Shown in pieces: positions 17,293 to 26,636 of a stretch of 64,000 bases of DNA (position 1 is the stretch's first letter; every line of letters begins with the position of its first letter). The DNA is from Brevibacillus composti (GTDB lineage: Bacteria > Bacillota > Bacilli > Brevibacillales > Brevibacillaceae): the NCBI RefSeq assembly GCF_016406105.1, contig NZ_CP066308.1, positions 3,459,501 through 3,523,500 of the forward strand, given 5' to 3'. A model generated the notes under the pieces. The model had not been told where the DNA came from, ran no database searches, and saw only the letters and a list, made by a program, of their open reading frames with translations. Made by a program: the position numbers and the translations under genes.

Positions 17293-17326
17293 GCTGCATC
17301 CCCGCTCTTCCAGCTCTGTAAGAAAA

Positions 17327-17360
17327 AAGGCGTCTCCCTGGATTGGGGAGGCGCCTTTTT
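17327..17360 (+). terminator. Rho-independent terminator of the MFS gene
   Basis: AAGGCGTCTCCC (17327-17338) pairs with GGGGAGGCGCC followed by TTTTT, 35 nt after the stop. Confidence 0.88.
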
Positions 17361-17384
17361 GTATGCGTGGATCTCCTGCGATTG

Positions 17385-18225
17385 TCATTTTGCCCGGGGC
17401 AGCCTCACTTCAAAGGAAGTGCGGACATCGGGGATCGACTGTACATCTATCCGGCCGCGCTGCCTCTCCACCAACCGCTTGACGATCGCAAGACCCAAAC
17501 CGCTGCCGCTGGAGCTGCGGTTTCGGGAGGCTTCCCCCGTATACAGCCGGTCAAAGATATACGGCAGGTCAGCTTCCGCGATGCCTGGCCCGGCGTCCCA
17601 GATGACAGAGGGGCCGCGCGAGCCCCTCGACTCGTAATTCAGGACCAAAGAGACGTCCCTTGCCCACGGATGATCCCGCCAAAACGCCTCGGCCCCAAGC
17701 AAATTGAGTTCTTCTCCGTCTGAAAACAGAAAGATCAGGTCGTTTTTTGGCTTCGGCCCTGCCTGCGGCATACGCAAGGTCTCCAGCATGGCGGCGACAG
17801 CGACCCCATCGTCATTGGCCCCATAGCTCCCGGGTTCGGAGTCGTAATGCGCCGAGACCAGGATCGCCGAGGTGTGAGAGGTTCCCGCTACGCGGACGAG
17901 GATATTCCGGACGGTCGCGGCCGTCACGAGATTCCGGTTCCCATCTGTCTTGGACACTTCGGCCGTCTGCACCTGAGGCTCCAGCCCGAGCCGGTTTATC
18001 TCGGCGATGAGATAATCCCCCCCCCCGCTGATGACCTGCCGAGCCGGTCGGGTGCGGCTCCTTGGCAATCTCCTGTAAGTAGCGGAATGCCCGCTCTGCT
18101 GAAAATACGTCTGGACTTGCGTCAGCGGCTACCGGACGGGGAGGCTCCAACTCCCGGATGGAAAACCAGATCACTCCGATCAACAACAGCCAAAGACTCA
18201 TCTTTTTTACGCGATTGGCTCGCAT
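17385..18225 (-). pseudogene. M28 aminopeptidase fragment fused to a histidine-kinase tail, with a frameshift
   Basis: Start ATG 18225 (GAGGAGGAG upstream), with a membrane anchor and the M28 prodomain up to 'KEPHPTGSAGHQ'. The frame then breaks at a run of ten C (18017-18026; G10 on the coding strand); nine would keep it open. The second frame has M28 metal-site motifs 'SAHYDSEPGSYGANDDG' and 'SDGEELNLLGAEAF'. After 'NYESRGSRGPSVIW' (about 17600) the protein becomes the end of a histidine-kinase ATPase domain: 'DAGPGIAE', 'IFDRLY', 'SGSGLGLAIV'. So a deletion joined two unrelated genes in frame. Neither half has a complete active domain; treated as decayed. Confidence 0.85.
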
Positions 18226-18449
18226 ATGCTCCTCCTCTATCCACATCTGTCACGTGATGATTTGCATGATTGGATAGAATGGTAGCAGACGAACCTTACG
18301 CCAGTATTTACATGAATCTTAACGAATTCTTAACTCTCCCTGGTTGCATGAGGGAATAGGGACGGGATTTCCGGGAATGTGTTAGAATCGATCTCCAAAG
18401 GGCTTTACGTTATCTTTCTGAAACGTCTGTAAGGGGGAAGGGATCGCCT

Positions 18450-18614
18450 GTGTGGATTCTGCTGCTGCCGGTCCTTTTGCTGGCATTGGTCATACTCATC
18501 GGAATCATCGCTCTCGGCAGGTGGCTCCAGACCCGCTCCCGGCATGCACTCTACACCTGGGTGGTCTGTGCCGTAGTGGTGGCGCTTATGCTGATGATTG
18601 GATACATGTACTAA
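18450..18614 (+). CDS. Tiny two-helix membrane protein (54 aa)
   Basis: GTG start at 18450 with GGGGGAAGGG 8-17 nt upstream; stop TAA 18612-18614. The product has two hydrophobic helices ('LLLPVLLLALVILIGIIALG' and 'VVCAVVVALMLMIGYMY') joined by a basic loop 'RWLQTRSRH'. No family recognised. The ribosome site and clean hydrophobic pattern support a real gene, but it is short and the call stays moderate. It lies about 50 nt before an IS1182-type element that may have removed its neighbour. Confidence 0.55.
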   Translation: MWILLLPVLLLALVILIGIIALGRWLQTRSRHALYTWVVCAVVVALMLMIGYMY

Positions 18615-18662
18615 TGCCGTGACATGCCTCAACGCGCAAAAAAATGAACATCCACAGCACAA

Positions 18663-20575
18663 GGGGCTGTCCAGAAAGTCAGCATAAACTGACTTCTGGG
18701 CGCCCCGTTTTTGTTGAATGTAAAAAATAAGCACAAAAAAACCGTCTTTTCTTGTAAAATGGAAGTTACCACACTACCAATTCAAGAAAGGACGATTTTC
18801 TTGCGTAATCGGACGACTACTAATCATGATTATACCATGCAACTGGCTCTTCCTCTACAGGATGTGGAAGAAAAAATGATGCCCACGCGACATCTTGCCC
18901 CTACCTTCAAACCGTACGACAACAAGCAGGCTCAGATGATTCTGGATTTGGAGATGTATGTTCCCACCCATCATGTGGCTCGTGTCATTGATGAAATGAT
19001 CGAAGCCATTCCGGATCAGCAGTTGTTTGCTCATTACACGGGCGGAGGCCGCAGTTCCTACCATCCCAAAATGATGCTTAAGGTGATCCTTTACGGCTAC
19101 TCACAAAAGGTTTATTCCTGCCGCGGTATTGAAAAGCTGTTGCGTGAGAACCTCCCGGCCATGTGGCTGGCGGCGATGCAGCAGCCTGACTTCCGTACCT
19201 TGAACGATTTTCGCGGCGTGCGCATGAAAGCGTTCATGGACGAACTGTTTGAAACGATGATCCGCAAGCTCATCGCGGACAACTACATTTCGATGGAGCA
19301 GTACTTTTTGGATGGCACAAAGATTGAAGCCGATGCGAACAAGTACTCTTTTGTGTGGAAAAAATCCACGCTTCGCTTCGAGGAAAAGCTCAAGGAAAAG
19401 GTGCAGGCCACCCTTGCGCATATTCATACGCTCACGCAGCAAGAAGCTGGCGAATATGCAGCGGCAGACCCGGAAGAGCTCCCTGCCAAGCTCGAAGAAG
19501 CAGCGGCCGTGCTGGAGGAAAGAGTCGAAGGCTTAACCGAACAGCTCACGCAGACCAGCGGCAGCGAAGAGCGGAAAGCCTTGCGCAAAGCGCGCAGTGC
19601 CTTGAAGAGGCCGCTGAAACAGATTCGGAAGGATTTCCTTCCTCGCTTCGCCAAGTATGAGCAGCAGAAAGCCTGCTTTGGCGATCGCAACAGCTACTCG
19701 AAAACCGATCCGGACGCCACGTTTATGCGCATGAAGGAAGATCACATGAAAAATGGCCAACTGAAGCCAGGCTACAATGTGCAAATGGCCACGGAAAACC
19801 AGTTTGTTTTGTTCTACAGCATCCATCAGCGTCCTACGGATACACGATGCTTTATTCCGCATATGGAGCGATTGGCGGCGTCTTCGTTGCCGATGCCCAA
19901 AACCGTGATTGCCGACGCTGGCTATGGCAGCGAGGAAAACTACTTGTATGCGATGGGCGAAGAAAAACAGCCGCGATTTGAGTTTCTCATACCCTACGGC
20001 AACTATTTGAAGGAGAAAACCCGACGATACCAGAAGGACATCCGGCACGCTTCCAACTGGACGTATGAAGAGCAGGATGATCGCTTTGTTTGCCCGAATG
20101 GTCGATACGTTCGCTTTAAGAAATACCAGACGAAAAAAAACGCTTCTGGCCTGGAGCAAAGCTTCAAGATCTATGAATGTGAGGATTGTAGCGATTGCCC
20201 GCTCAAGCTCTCGTGCACCAAAGCAAAAGGGAATCGCCAGGTACACTGGAACACGATATGGGAAGAGTTAAAGGCAAAGGCCAAAAGAGCCCTTGAGGAT
20301 GACGAGAAGTCCGCGATCTATGCTCGGCGTAAAGTGGAGGTAGAAAGCGTGTTCGGTCACCTCAAGGGCAACCGGTCGTTCCGACGGTTCTCCTTACGGG
20401 GGCTGGACAAGGTTCACGTCGAGTTTGGGATTGTGGCATTGGCCCACAATCTATTGAAAGTGGCAGGCATCCGCCTCGCTACTTTCCTGCAAAAGCAGCC
20501 GCACAAAAAAGTTGGACGGAAAACATTACGTTTTTCCGCCCAACTTTTTATTTTGGGGACTTATTGGACAGCCCC
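18663..20575 (+). mobile_element. IS1182-family insertion sequence
   Basis: Left end begins GGGGCTGTCCAGAAAGTC (from 18663) and the right end is the inverse, ending GGACAGCCCC (20575). No target duplication is evident next to these ends. A strong imperfect hairpin, with arms GTTGGACGGAAAA and TTTTTCCGCCCAAC, lies just inside the right end (about 20509-20546). Confidence 0.85.
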
Positions 20576-20648
20576 TCTTCTTTCCTGCCAAACCGTACCG
20601 TTCACTTCTACAAAAACCGCCGATGCACTTTTTTCCCGTCATACGTAA
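18801..20648 (+). CDS. IS1182-family transposase, reading out of the element
   Basis: 615 aa from the TTG at 18801 (AAAGGA upstream); an ATG 12 codons later is the alternative. The IS1182 pattern is clear: '[20 protein letters not shown]', first Asp in '[15 protein letters not shown]', second Asp in '[13 protein letters not shown]', Glu in '[14 protein letters not shown]', plus a Cys cluster '[13 protein letters not shown]'. A Glu/Ala-rich coiled-coil insert lies near residues 205-270. There is no stop inside the element: the frame crosses the right end at 20575 and stops at 20648, in DNA antisense to the spoVR 3' end. Confidence 0.88.
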   Translation: MRNRTTTNHDYTMQLALPLQDVEEKMMPTRHLAPTFKPYDNKQAQMILDLEMYVPTHHVARVIDEMIEAIPDQQLFAHYTGGGRSSYHPKMMLKVILYGYSQKVYSCRGIEKLLRENLPAMWLAAMQQPDFRTLNDFRGVRMKAFMDELFETMIRKLIADNYISMEQYFLDGTKIEADANKYSFVWKKSTLRFEEKLKEKVQATLAHIHTLTQQEAGEYAAADPEELPAKLEEAAAVLEERVEGLTEQLTQTSGSEERKALRKARSALKRPLKQIRKDFLPRFAKYEQQKACFGDRNSYSKTDPDATFMRMKEDHMKNGQLKPGYNVQMATENQFVLFYSIHQRPTDTRCFIPHMERLAASSLPMPKTVIADAGYGSEENYLYAMGEEKQPRFEFLIPYGNYLKEKTRRYQKDIRHASNWTYEEQDDRFVCPNGRYVRFKKYQTKKNASGLEQSFKIYECEDCSDCPLKLSCTKAKGNRQVHWNTIWEELKAKAKRALEDDEKSAIYARRKVEVESVFGHLKGNRSFRRFSLRGLDKVHVEFGIVALAHNLLKVAGIRLATFLQKQPHKKVGRKTLRFSAQLFILGTYWTAPLLSCQTVPFTSTKTADALFSRHT

Positions 20649-22041
20649 ACTGCACCGGCCTCTCATCGATCACCGACTCCAGATGCACATTTTTGCCCCA
20701 CATCTGGTAGATGTACGGGATCGTTTTCTCCACGTACTTGACGTCCAGCTCCAGCCCTTCGTAGTGATGCTTCAGGTAGAGCTCGCCAGCCCGCAGATAG
20801 TCGCCGTCATGCACCATGATGTACGGAAAACCGCCGTTCACCCGCGAGACGGCCAGACCGTCGCGCACATCCTCCCAGGCTTTGTCCGTCACCACCCACT
20901 CATTGCCCTGCTTCCCAAACATGTACAGGTCCAGCTTGTTCACCAACTCTTTGGTCAGGTAGTTGCGGATGAAGCTGATGTCCGATTCCAGCTCCCGCAC
21001 TTCAAACAGCTTCTCCCGCCCCTGACCCGGCTTGCGCCCAAAGCGCTCCTGCTCTTCCTGCGTCGGGTGGTCCCAGCGCCGCTCGATATCCTCGAAAATC
21101 TTCAGCCCGAGATGGTAGGGATTGATGCTGGTCGGCGACGGCTGGATGACGGACGAGTGGAGCTTGGCGAACTCGATGGTCTCCGCTTCCGTCAGATCCA
21201 TCTCCCGGAGGATGCGCATATGCCAGTAGGTGGCCCAGCCTTCGTTCATGATCTTGGTCTCCAGCTGCGGCCAGAAGTACAGCATCTCATCCCGGATAAT
21301 CGTCAGCACATCCCGCTGCCAATCCTCCAGCACCTGGCTGTACTCCATGATGAACAGCAGCAGGTCTTTTTCCGGCTGCGGCGGGAATTTGCGAACGGGC
21401 TTCTCCGGCTCCTGCTTTTGGCCTTTCTCATCCAGCTTCCAGAGATCGTCATAGGGGCTGCTTGGCTGCGACTTGGCCGGCGGACGGGCACCCGCCGCGC
21501 TGGCATCCTCGACTTCGCGCTTCCACCTCAGCTTGGGGCGCAAGAGGCTCGGGTCGATATGCTCCTGCACAGCCAAGCAGGCATCCAAGAGCGACTCCAC
21601 CGCTTCCTTGCCGTATTTGATCTCGTATTGGCGGATGCGCTCGGAGCTGGCTGCCATGCTCTCCACCATGTCGCGATTGGTATTGGCGAAGCGGGCGTTG
21701 TTTTTGAAAAAATCGCAGTGGGCCAGGACGTGGGCGACGATCAGCTTGTTCTGGATCAGGCTGTTGCCGTCGAGGAGAAAAGCGTAGCAAGGGTTGGAGT
21801 TGATCACCAGCTCGTATATTTTGCTCAGGTTGAGGTCGTATTGCAATTTCATGCGATAGAAGGACTTGCCAAAGCTCCAGTGCGAAAAGCGGGTCGGCAT
21901 GCCATAAGCGCCGAAGGTGTAGATGATGTCGGCGGGGCAGATTTCATAGCGCATCGGGTAAAAGTCCAGGCCGAAGCCTTTGGCGATTTCGGTGATCTCG
22001 TCGATGGCGCGCTCCAGCTCTTTGCGCTCTTCGTTTGTCAT
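20608..22041 (-). CDS. spoVR: SpoVR family protein
   Basis: 477 aa with GGGGGG upstream. It matches the SpoVR family in length and motifs: '[19 protein letters not shown]', '[19 protein letters not shown]', '[18 protein letters not shown]' and '[19 protein letters not shown]'. In Bacillus subtilis SpoVR affects spore cortex formation; the family also occurs in non-spore-formers, usually with yeaG/yhbH, which are not adjacent here. An IS1182 element ends 32 bp beyond the stop. Insert '[16 protein letters not shown]' near residue 190 is low complexity. Confidence 0.93.
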   Translation of the reverse strand: MTNEERKELERAIDEITEIAKGFGLDFYPMRYEICPADIIYTFGAYGMPTRFSHWSFGKSFYRMKLQYDLNLSKIYELVINSNPCYAFLLDGNSLIQNKLIVAHVLAHCDFFKNNARFANTNRDMVESMAASSERIRQYEIKYGKEAVESLLDACLAVQEHIDPSLLRPKLRWKREVEDASAAGARPPAKSQPSSPYDDLWKLDEKGQKQEPEKPVRKFPPQPEKDLLLFIMEYSQVLEDWQRDVLTIIRDEMLYFWPQLETKIMNEGWATYWHMRILREMDLTEAETIEFAKLHSSVIQPSPTSINPYHLGLKIFEDIERRWDHPTQEEQERFGRKPGQGREKLFEVRELESDISFIRNYLTKELVNKLDLYMFGKQGNEWVVTDKAWEDVRDGLAVSRVNGGFPYIMVHDGDYLRAGELYLKHHYEGLELDVKYVEKTIPYIYQMWGKNVHLESVIDERPVQFTYDGKKVHRRFL

Positions 22042-22217
22042 GTCGGTGTCCCCCCATGTCTTTCCGTTTCTTATACCTTATGTATATGGAGGGAGCTTGG
22101 GATTAGATGAAGAATGGCAGATTTTTTCGTCCTGTTTTTCTTTACTAAGAGCTGTGTCTAAAGTCGAACAAAACGATCTACGCTGATGAACAGATAACTG
22201 ACTAACACCATCAGGAG

Positions 22218-22262
22218 AAAAAAGGCACCTCTCTTAGTAGCTTAATAGGGAGGTGCCTTTTT
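22218..22262. terminator. Bidirectional terminator
   Basis: AAAAAGGCACCTC pairs with GAGGTGCCTTTTT around an 18-nt loop. It lies between divergent spoVR and the AT-rich minus-strand genes, and would end transcription from 22296-23771 on the minus strand. Confidence 0.85.
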
Positions 22263-22295
22263 CTTGCGACCCTTCATTATTTGCCAATATTACAT

Positions 22296-22520
22296 TTATT
22301 GATCTTTTTTCATTAATTGATAAAAAATAAACACAATCCCAACGTAAACTGGCAACCAAACCGGATTAAAAAAACCTGGAACTTTGTAGTCGGTTATACC
22401 TATTTTCGAAGGACCAAAATCCAATTGCTGAATCAGGTCAGAGAGCATAAATATCAACACCCAAACGACCATGATTGCAGACAATATTATTGAAATGGCA
22501 ATATTCCTAATAATTCTCAC
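22296..22520 (-). CDS. Small two-helix membrane protein, AT-rich
   Basis: 74 aa from a GTG that follows the preceding stop by 4 nt; GAGGTGAG overlaps this start, so the true start is uncertain. Helix 1 spans about residues 7-28 and helix 2 about residues 52-68 ('WLPVYVGIVFIFYQL'), separated by a polar loop. No family known to me. It is the last gene of an AT-rich operon with the frameshifted secreted protein, and may be an anchor or immunity-type partner; that is speculation. Confidence 0.55.
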   Translation of the reverse strand: MRIIRNIAISIILSAIMVVWVLIFMLSDLIQQLDFGPSKIGITDYKVPGFFNPVWLPVYVGIVFIFYQLMKKDQ

Positions 22521-22524
22521 CTCG

Positions 22525-23771
22525 TTAATAATCGTTTCTTAACTGATCTAGTATATAAAAATCAACATTCTTGTAGAACCCTGCATTTGTACTTAGCCCT
22601 TGTGTTAGGTCAACAGTCAAGAATGTTCCTGCCGACTTTAAATAAGCTGCATAGTTAACACTAAACTTACCAGGCAACCAATCATAGTAATTGTCTTCAT
22701 TAACAACAAAAGTATACGATCCTTTATTTCCTCTCGTTAACTCAGCATCCAGGGTTGCGTGAAAACCATCCCTTGGCCAATCAAAAGAGATACTCACTGA
22801 GGGTGTCCCGGTTCCGTCAATCGAAAACGATACGTTGGTACCTTTGTCAGCGTCCAAGTTGAGTGCATCTGTAACCGGAGCCGCCTTAAGCATTTCATCA
22901 ACAGTACTCGTTAAATATACTCCTGCATCATAACGGTCTAGTTTATTTCCAACCGATCCCCCTGATCGGGAACCATCATAGATCGTGAAATCACCCTCAA
23001 TACTAAAGTAATCATATTCAGAACTGTTATCACTGTGCTTGTAAACAAACCGGTACCCATCAATCTTTCCTGCTGTTGGAGCTCCCGAAGTCCAATTCCC
23101 AAAGTAAAATGTTCTATTGACTCTAATATCATCCCAAATAATATCCCCTGATGTCGTTAAGGACTTATTAAAACTCCTAAGTTCATCCTTAGCTTGGAGT
23201 AACTCTAATCTGTCCTCTATGTAATCTGTTTTCAACATTTCATCAATTTCCATATCTACCTGTTGCAACAATAACTCTCTAGGGCCAAAATTTTCATTTT
23301 TTAAATTCTTTGCAAAATCTTTTGCTTCCTTCTTTGAGTCGAAGGTTAAGTAGGAGATGCCATAGGAAAGCTTTATCTCTCCCCCAATATTTGCCATTGA
23401 TAAATATGTGGAGATAGTCGATCATCTCTTTCTCCATGTTTTTCATTAATCGCCATAAATGAATCTAGGTCAATCCGAAATTTCCCATCGCCTCTTTTAT
23501 ATAGTTTGCTAATCATTTTATCTTTTTCTTTTAAAGATAAGCCTTTAAGAACTACATGGCTACCTTTATTTTCTAAATAGTTAAGTATATCCTTAATATC
23601 ATTATTTTTCAATTTATCTACGTTAATGACCACTGCATCACCTTTTATTGTTTCTGCTTTATCTGAAAGAAGAGAGGATATTTGACTATTAGCAAAAACA
23701 CTCGTATTAGGTGTAGTTACACCAAAAAATAGAACTGAAAGTACTGAGAGAGCAAATAAAGTTTTTTTCAT
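22525..23771 (-). pseudogene. Secreted protein of unknown function, split by a frameshift
   Basis: Start ATG 23771 with AAAGGGGTG upstream; a signal peptide (MKKTLFALSVLSVLFFGVTT...SVFA) and about 100 further residues end at a stop at 23373. A second frame opens at 23397 (290 codons, to 22525) and overlaps by 25 nt. Its ATG has no ribosome site and no signal peptide, so the two frames are best read as one roughly 410-residue extracellular protein broken by a one-base shift near 23370-23400. The second part is Asp/Asn/Tyr-rich and beta-like ('YFGNWTSGAPTAGKIDGYRF'). Translational coupling of two genes is the alternative. AT-rich against its neighbours. Confidence 0.6.
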
Positions 23772-23913
23772 AAGAAACACCCCTTTAATTCAATAGATTC
23801 ATATAATTAAATTAACACATTAATATAATATTGTAATTATATTGTAACTGATGAAGTGGAAAGTACCTCCCAACAAAGTAGGCACTTGAATATGATTCAA
23901 CTATTAATAGCAC

Positions 23914-23941
23914 CGATGCACTTTCATCCCGTTATACGTAA
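23914..23941 (-). repeat. Short echo of the spoVR 3' end
   Basis: 25 of 28 bases match spoVR 20621-20648, in the same orientation. On the minus strand it would read 'ITYNGMKVHRCY' against SpoVR '[12 protein letters not shown]'. No similarity is seen outside it. It is a remnant of a duplicated or displaced spoVR end. Confidence 0.6.
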
Positions 23942-23959
23942 TAGCACGTTTCAAGCCAC

Positions 23960-23992
23960 AAAAGAAAAGCGGTGCCGATCTCTCGGGCACCG
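23960..23992 (-). terminator. Terminator of the small membrane protein gene
   Basis: On the minus strand CGGTGCC and GGCACCG form a stem (23970-23992) followed by CTTTTCTTTT, about 45 nt after the 24038 stop. Confidence 0.8.
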
Positions 23993-24037
23993 TCTATTTC
24001 TTCACAGATATTCGTATCCCCAAATCTTTTCCATGCC

Positions 24038-24220
24038 TTATTTCTGGAACATGTCCCGCACACCGTAATAAATGAGTGCACCGGAGAAAACAAGCATCGT
24101 GATCAGCCCGATTCCGTCCACGATAGGATTCAGACCGGAGAGGAAGGAGCCGTCCAGCGGGGTTTTCAACAAGGCATAACCGCCGACCAGACCGCCAACA
24201 AGCGAGAACCATTTGTTCAT
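24038..24220 (-). CDS. Small membrane protein, two helices
   Basis: 60 aa from the ATG at 24220, chosen because GGGAGGTGA lies 6 nt upstream. Hydrophobic segments 'WFSLVGGLVGGYALL' and 'IGLITMLVFSGALIYYGV' bracket a short loop, and the end is 'RDMFQK'. No family recognised. It has its own terminator and is divergent from the DUF423 gene. Confidence 0.65.
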   Translation of the reverse strand: MNKWFSLVGGLVGGYALLKTPLDGSFLSGLNPIVDGIGLITMLVFSGALIYYGVRDMFQK

Positions 24221-24402
24221 CTGCGTCACCTCCCGTTCATCCAGCTTTAACGATTGCTGGATTTACTACACCCTATGCAAGCGGTGTCCAAGCGGTGTAG
24301 ACGTACATACAGGGCACGTTCATCATTTTGCAATTGGGCAGAGCGGCTGCCCATGAGGTACAATAGATTCGGGCAACTTACGGAAAAAAGGAGCGATCGA
24401 TT

Positions 24403-24777
24403 ATGCGTACCTTTCTGCTGCTGGGCGCAATCAACGGATTTCTGTCCGTCGCGCTGGGCGCTTTTGCCGCTCACGGCTTGAAACAGAAGCTGGATGAATA
24501 TCTGCTTGGCGTTTTTCAGACGGGTGTCACCTACCAAGCGACGCATGCCTTGGCCTTGATTGCCGTGGCTGTGCTGCTCAAGTTTTTCCCGGGATCCTCG
24601 GCCCTCTCCTGGGCGGGCTGGTGCTTTTTCGTCGGAATCATTCTGTTTTCCGGCAGTCTCTACGCGCTCAGCTTAACCAACATTCGGGTGCTGGGAGCGA
24701 TCACCCCGTTTGGGGGCGTGCTGTTCCTCGTCGGCTGGGCACTGCTCGCCGTGCAAGCCTGGAAATCCGCTACTTGA
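24403..24777 (+). CDS. DUF423 family membrane protein (YwdK-like)
   Basis: 124 aa, AAGGAG upstream. Four membrane helices and the family signature 'GAINGFLSVALGAFAAHGLK', plus 'FQTGVTYQATHALALI' and 'TPFGGVLFLVGWALLA'. DUF423 proteins are conserved small membrane proteins of unknown function. Length is normal for the family. Confidence 0.88.
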   Translation: MRTFLLLGAINGFLSVALGAFAAHGLKQKLDEYLLGVFQTGVTYQATHALALIAVAVLLKFFPGSSALSWAGWCFFVGIILFSGSLYALSLTNIRVLGAITPFGGVLFLVGWALLAVQAWKSAT

Positions 24778-24928
24778 CAGATTCGCTCAACCCTTGAGTC
24801 GGCATGTGGACGTGCTTCTTCTTCATAAATAGAAGAAGCCGTGCCTTTGGCTCTCAGAATATTTCGAACTCGGCATCTGCCGTTCAGCTATTCTTACATG
24901 AAGCAGACTTGAAGGAGGTTCAATCCCC

Positions 24929-25789
24929 ATGCCGAAGTCTGAAGCCCTTTCCCTGCCGGACTGGGCATTTGCGTATCTACAGCGATTGGGGCTGGATCGC
25001 CAGACCGCCAGTTTCTCCTTTCTCTCCCAGCTGTGCCGTGCCCACTTGCAAGCCTTCCCCTTTGAAAATGTCAGCAAGCTGCTGGCCGCGGAAATCGCCG
25101 TAACCCCCGCCTCTTTATCTCCTGATCAATTTTTGCGAGCGACTGCTCTCAATCACTACGGGGGTACCTGCTATACCCTGCATACCCATTTTCACCGCTT
25201 CCTGCAGGCCCTCGGGTTTGACGCACAGCTCGTGCTGGTCGGGACTTCACACGTCGCCATCATCGTCAGGCTGCCCGAATGGGAGGGTGAGCCCGTCTAT
25301 GTGGATGTCGGCTCCGCCGCGCCGATTTTTGCTCCCGTCCGCTTTCAGCGAGATCCGGAAAATTGTTCCCGCTTCGGTCCCGATCTCATCCGCATCGCCG
25401 CCGATCCGCACCAGCCGGGTCGATTCCGCTATCTCCGCTACCGGCAGGAGGAATTGGTCAGCGACACCTGGCATTTCCACCCCGATGAGCGGCGGGCAGC
25501 TGCCGATTTCCGCGATCAAGTCATGCGCTCCTTTGCGCCGGATGCTACTTTTCTTACGTGCTTGCGGATTCATCTGTACCAGCTCGACCGCCAGCGCTGC
25601 GTCTCTCTCAAAGATAACGTCCTGCGCATCATCCACGCCGACGGCTCGGAGTCGCAGACCCGTCTTCGTACGGCAGAGGAGATCGAGGAAGCGGTCCATC
25701 GGGAATTCGGCCTTTCTTCCCTCCCCGTGGCCCGTGCCATCGAAGTTCTCCAACGCCGGGGAATCGATCTCTTCCGCGAACCCGCCTAG
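24929..25789 (+). CDS. Arylamine N-acetyltransferase
   Basis: 286 aa, ATG with GAAGGAGG upstream. The NAT catalytic triad is visible: Cys81 in 'HYGGTCYTLH', His108 in 'VGTSHVAII', Asp126 in 'VYVDVGSAAP'. The N-terminal 'HLQAFPFENVSKLL' also fits. It transfers acetyl from acetyl-CoA to aromatic amines or hydrazines in the cytosol; a natural substrate is not known from context. The C-terminal region 'CLRIHLYQLDRQRCVSLKDN' matches the third NAT domain. Length is usual for the family. Confidence 0.9.
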   Translation: MPKSEALSLPDWAFAYLQRLGLDRQTASFSFLSQLCRAHLQAFPFENVSKLLAAEIAVTPASLSPDQFLRATALNHYGGTCYTLHTHFHRFLQALGFDAQLVLVGTSHVAIIVRLPEWEGEPVYVDVGSAAPIFAPVRFQRDPENCSRFGPDLIRIAADPHQPGRFRYLRYRQEELVSDTWHFHPDERRAAADFRDQVMRSFAPDATFLTCLRIHLYQLDRQRCVSLKDNVLRIIHADGSESQTRLRTAEEIEEAVHREFGLSSLPVARAIEVLQRRGIDLFREPA

Positions 25790-25865
25790 CGCTTAGAAGA
25801 AGCAAGCACGGCGAGCGGGCGATTGCCATATCCTGTTGGTGAGTTTCCCTGAAGGAGCGAACCCG

Positions 25866-26483
25866 ATGGCAAAACACCTTTTTTCACAAACGCCCTATTT
25901 TTACGGCATGACGGATATGTATATGCAGATGGGCTATTTTCCTTATCCCGGTCAGTCGCTCGACGAACAGGCGGACATGACGATCGGTATCCCGCTGGCA
26001 GCCGCCATGGCGATGCAGTGCAAATACTATCTGGGGCAGACCGAGCCGATTCTCGCCGGAAATGGCACCAGCAGCTGGGCCGCGCTGGTCAATCCGCCGC
26101 GGTCGGGTATTCATCTGTTCATCAACGAATATGTGATCTCGAACCAGTCCGCAGAGCATACGGCCCGAGTCCAGCTCTGGTTCGGCAAATCGTCCGCACT
26201 GGGGACACCTGCTGTGTCGCCGTCTGTGACTTCCGGGTTCGTTCAGCCCTCGCCTTGTCCGCTGGCACAGGGGCAACTCGTCTCAGATACGGGCTCGTTG
26301 CCGGAGGATGGGGTGGTCGCCGCCACCCGCCTCATCCCGCCCCGCACATCGGTTGCCGCAGAGAAGACCGGCCATTGGATTCTCGCGCCGGGAACGGCTC
26401 TATTGTTTTTCGTTCCGGCGGAGGAGGAAGCCGCGGAGCTGATCGTCTCCGTCGGCTGGTGGGAGCAGCCGATCTATCGTTGA
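25866..26483 (+). CDS. Conserved hypothetical protein, possibly DUF6143
   Basis: 205 aa from the ATG at 25866 (GGAG upstream); the frame is open 10 codons further without a site. No signal peptide or membrane helix. 'CKYYLGQTEPILAGNGTSSW' and 'LVNPPRSGIHLFINEYVISN' resemble a family of Paenibacillus/Brevibacillus proteins I recall as DUF6143, a beta-rich possible spore-surface type; this assignment is tentative. A Pro/Ser-rich loop lies around residues 115-145. It is followed directly by an 18-bp tandem repeat and a terminator. Confidence 0.6.
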   Translation: MAKHLFSQTPYFYGMTDMYMQMGYFPYPGQSLDEQADMTIGIPLAAAMAMQCKYYLGQTEPILAGNGTSSWAALVNPPRSGIHLFINEYVISNQSAEHTARVQLWFGKSSALGTPAVSPSVTSGFVQPSPCPLAQGQLVSDTGSLPEDGVVAATRLIPPRTSVAAEKTGHWILAPGTALLFFVPAEEEAAELIVSVGWWEQPIYR

Positions 26484-26503
26484 GTCCGGCACGATCGTCT
26501 CTG

Positions 26504-26593
26504 CTGCGGCAGTCCGTATCGCTGCGGCAATCCGTATCGCTTCGGCAGTCTGCATTGCCGCCACAGTCAGAATCGCTGCGACAGTCCGCATAG
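26504..26593 (+). repeat. 18-bp tandem repeat, five units
   Basis: Units start at 26504, 26522, 26540, 26558 and 26576 with the pattern CTGCGGCAGTCCGTATCG, drifting in units 3-5. It begins 20 nt after the stop of the 25866 gene and ends 12 nt before a terminator. One plus frame reads S-L-R-Q-S-V repeats but has no start or ribosome site. Confidence 0.85.
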
Positions 26594-26605
26594 CCACAAC
26601 GGTCT

Positions 26606-26636
26606 AAAAAAACCGCTGCGTCCAAGCGGTTTTTTT
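26606..26636. terminator. Bidirectional terminator
   Basis: AAAAACCGCT and AGCGGTTTTTTT pair around a 6-8 nt loop between convergent genes; on the minus strand it adjoins the doxX stop. Confidence 0.9.

Noticed and set aside
18655-20585. Target-site duplication of the IS1182 element
   Set aside because: The bases outside the two inverted repeats (CAGCACAA and TCTTCTTT) share no convincing direct repeat.
26018-26593. Plus frame with S-L-R-Q-S repeats read as a repeat protein
   Set aside because: The frame is offset inside the 25866 gene and reaches the repeat only by running past its stop. The periodicity comes from the DNA repeat itself.
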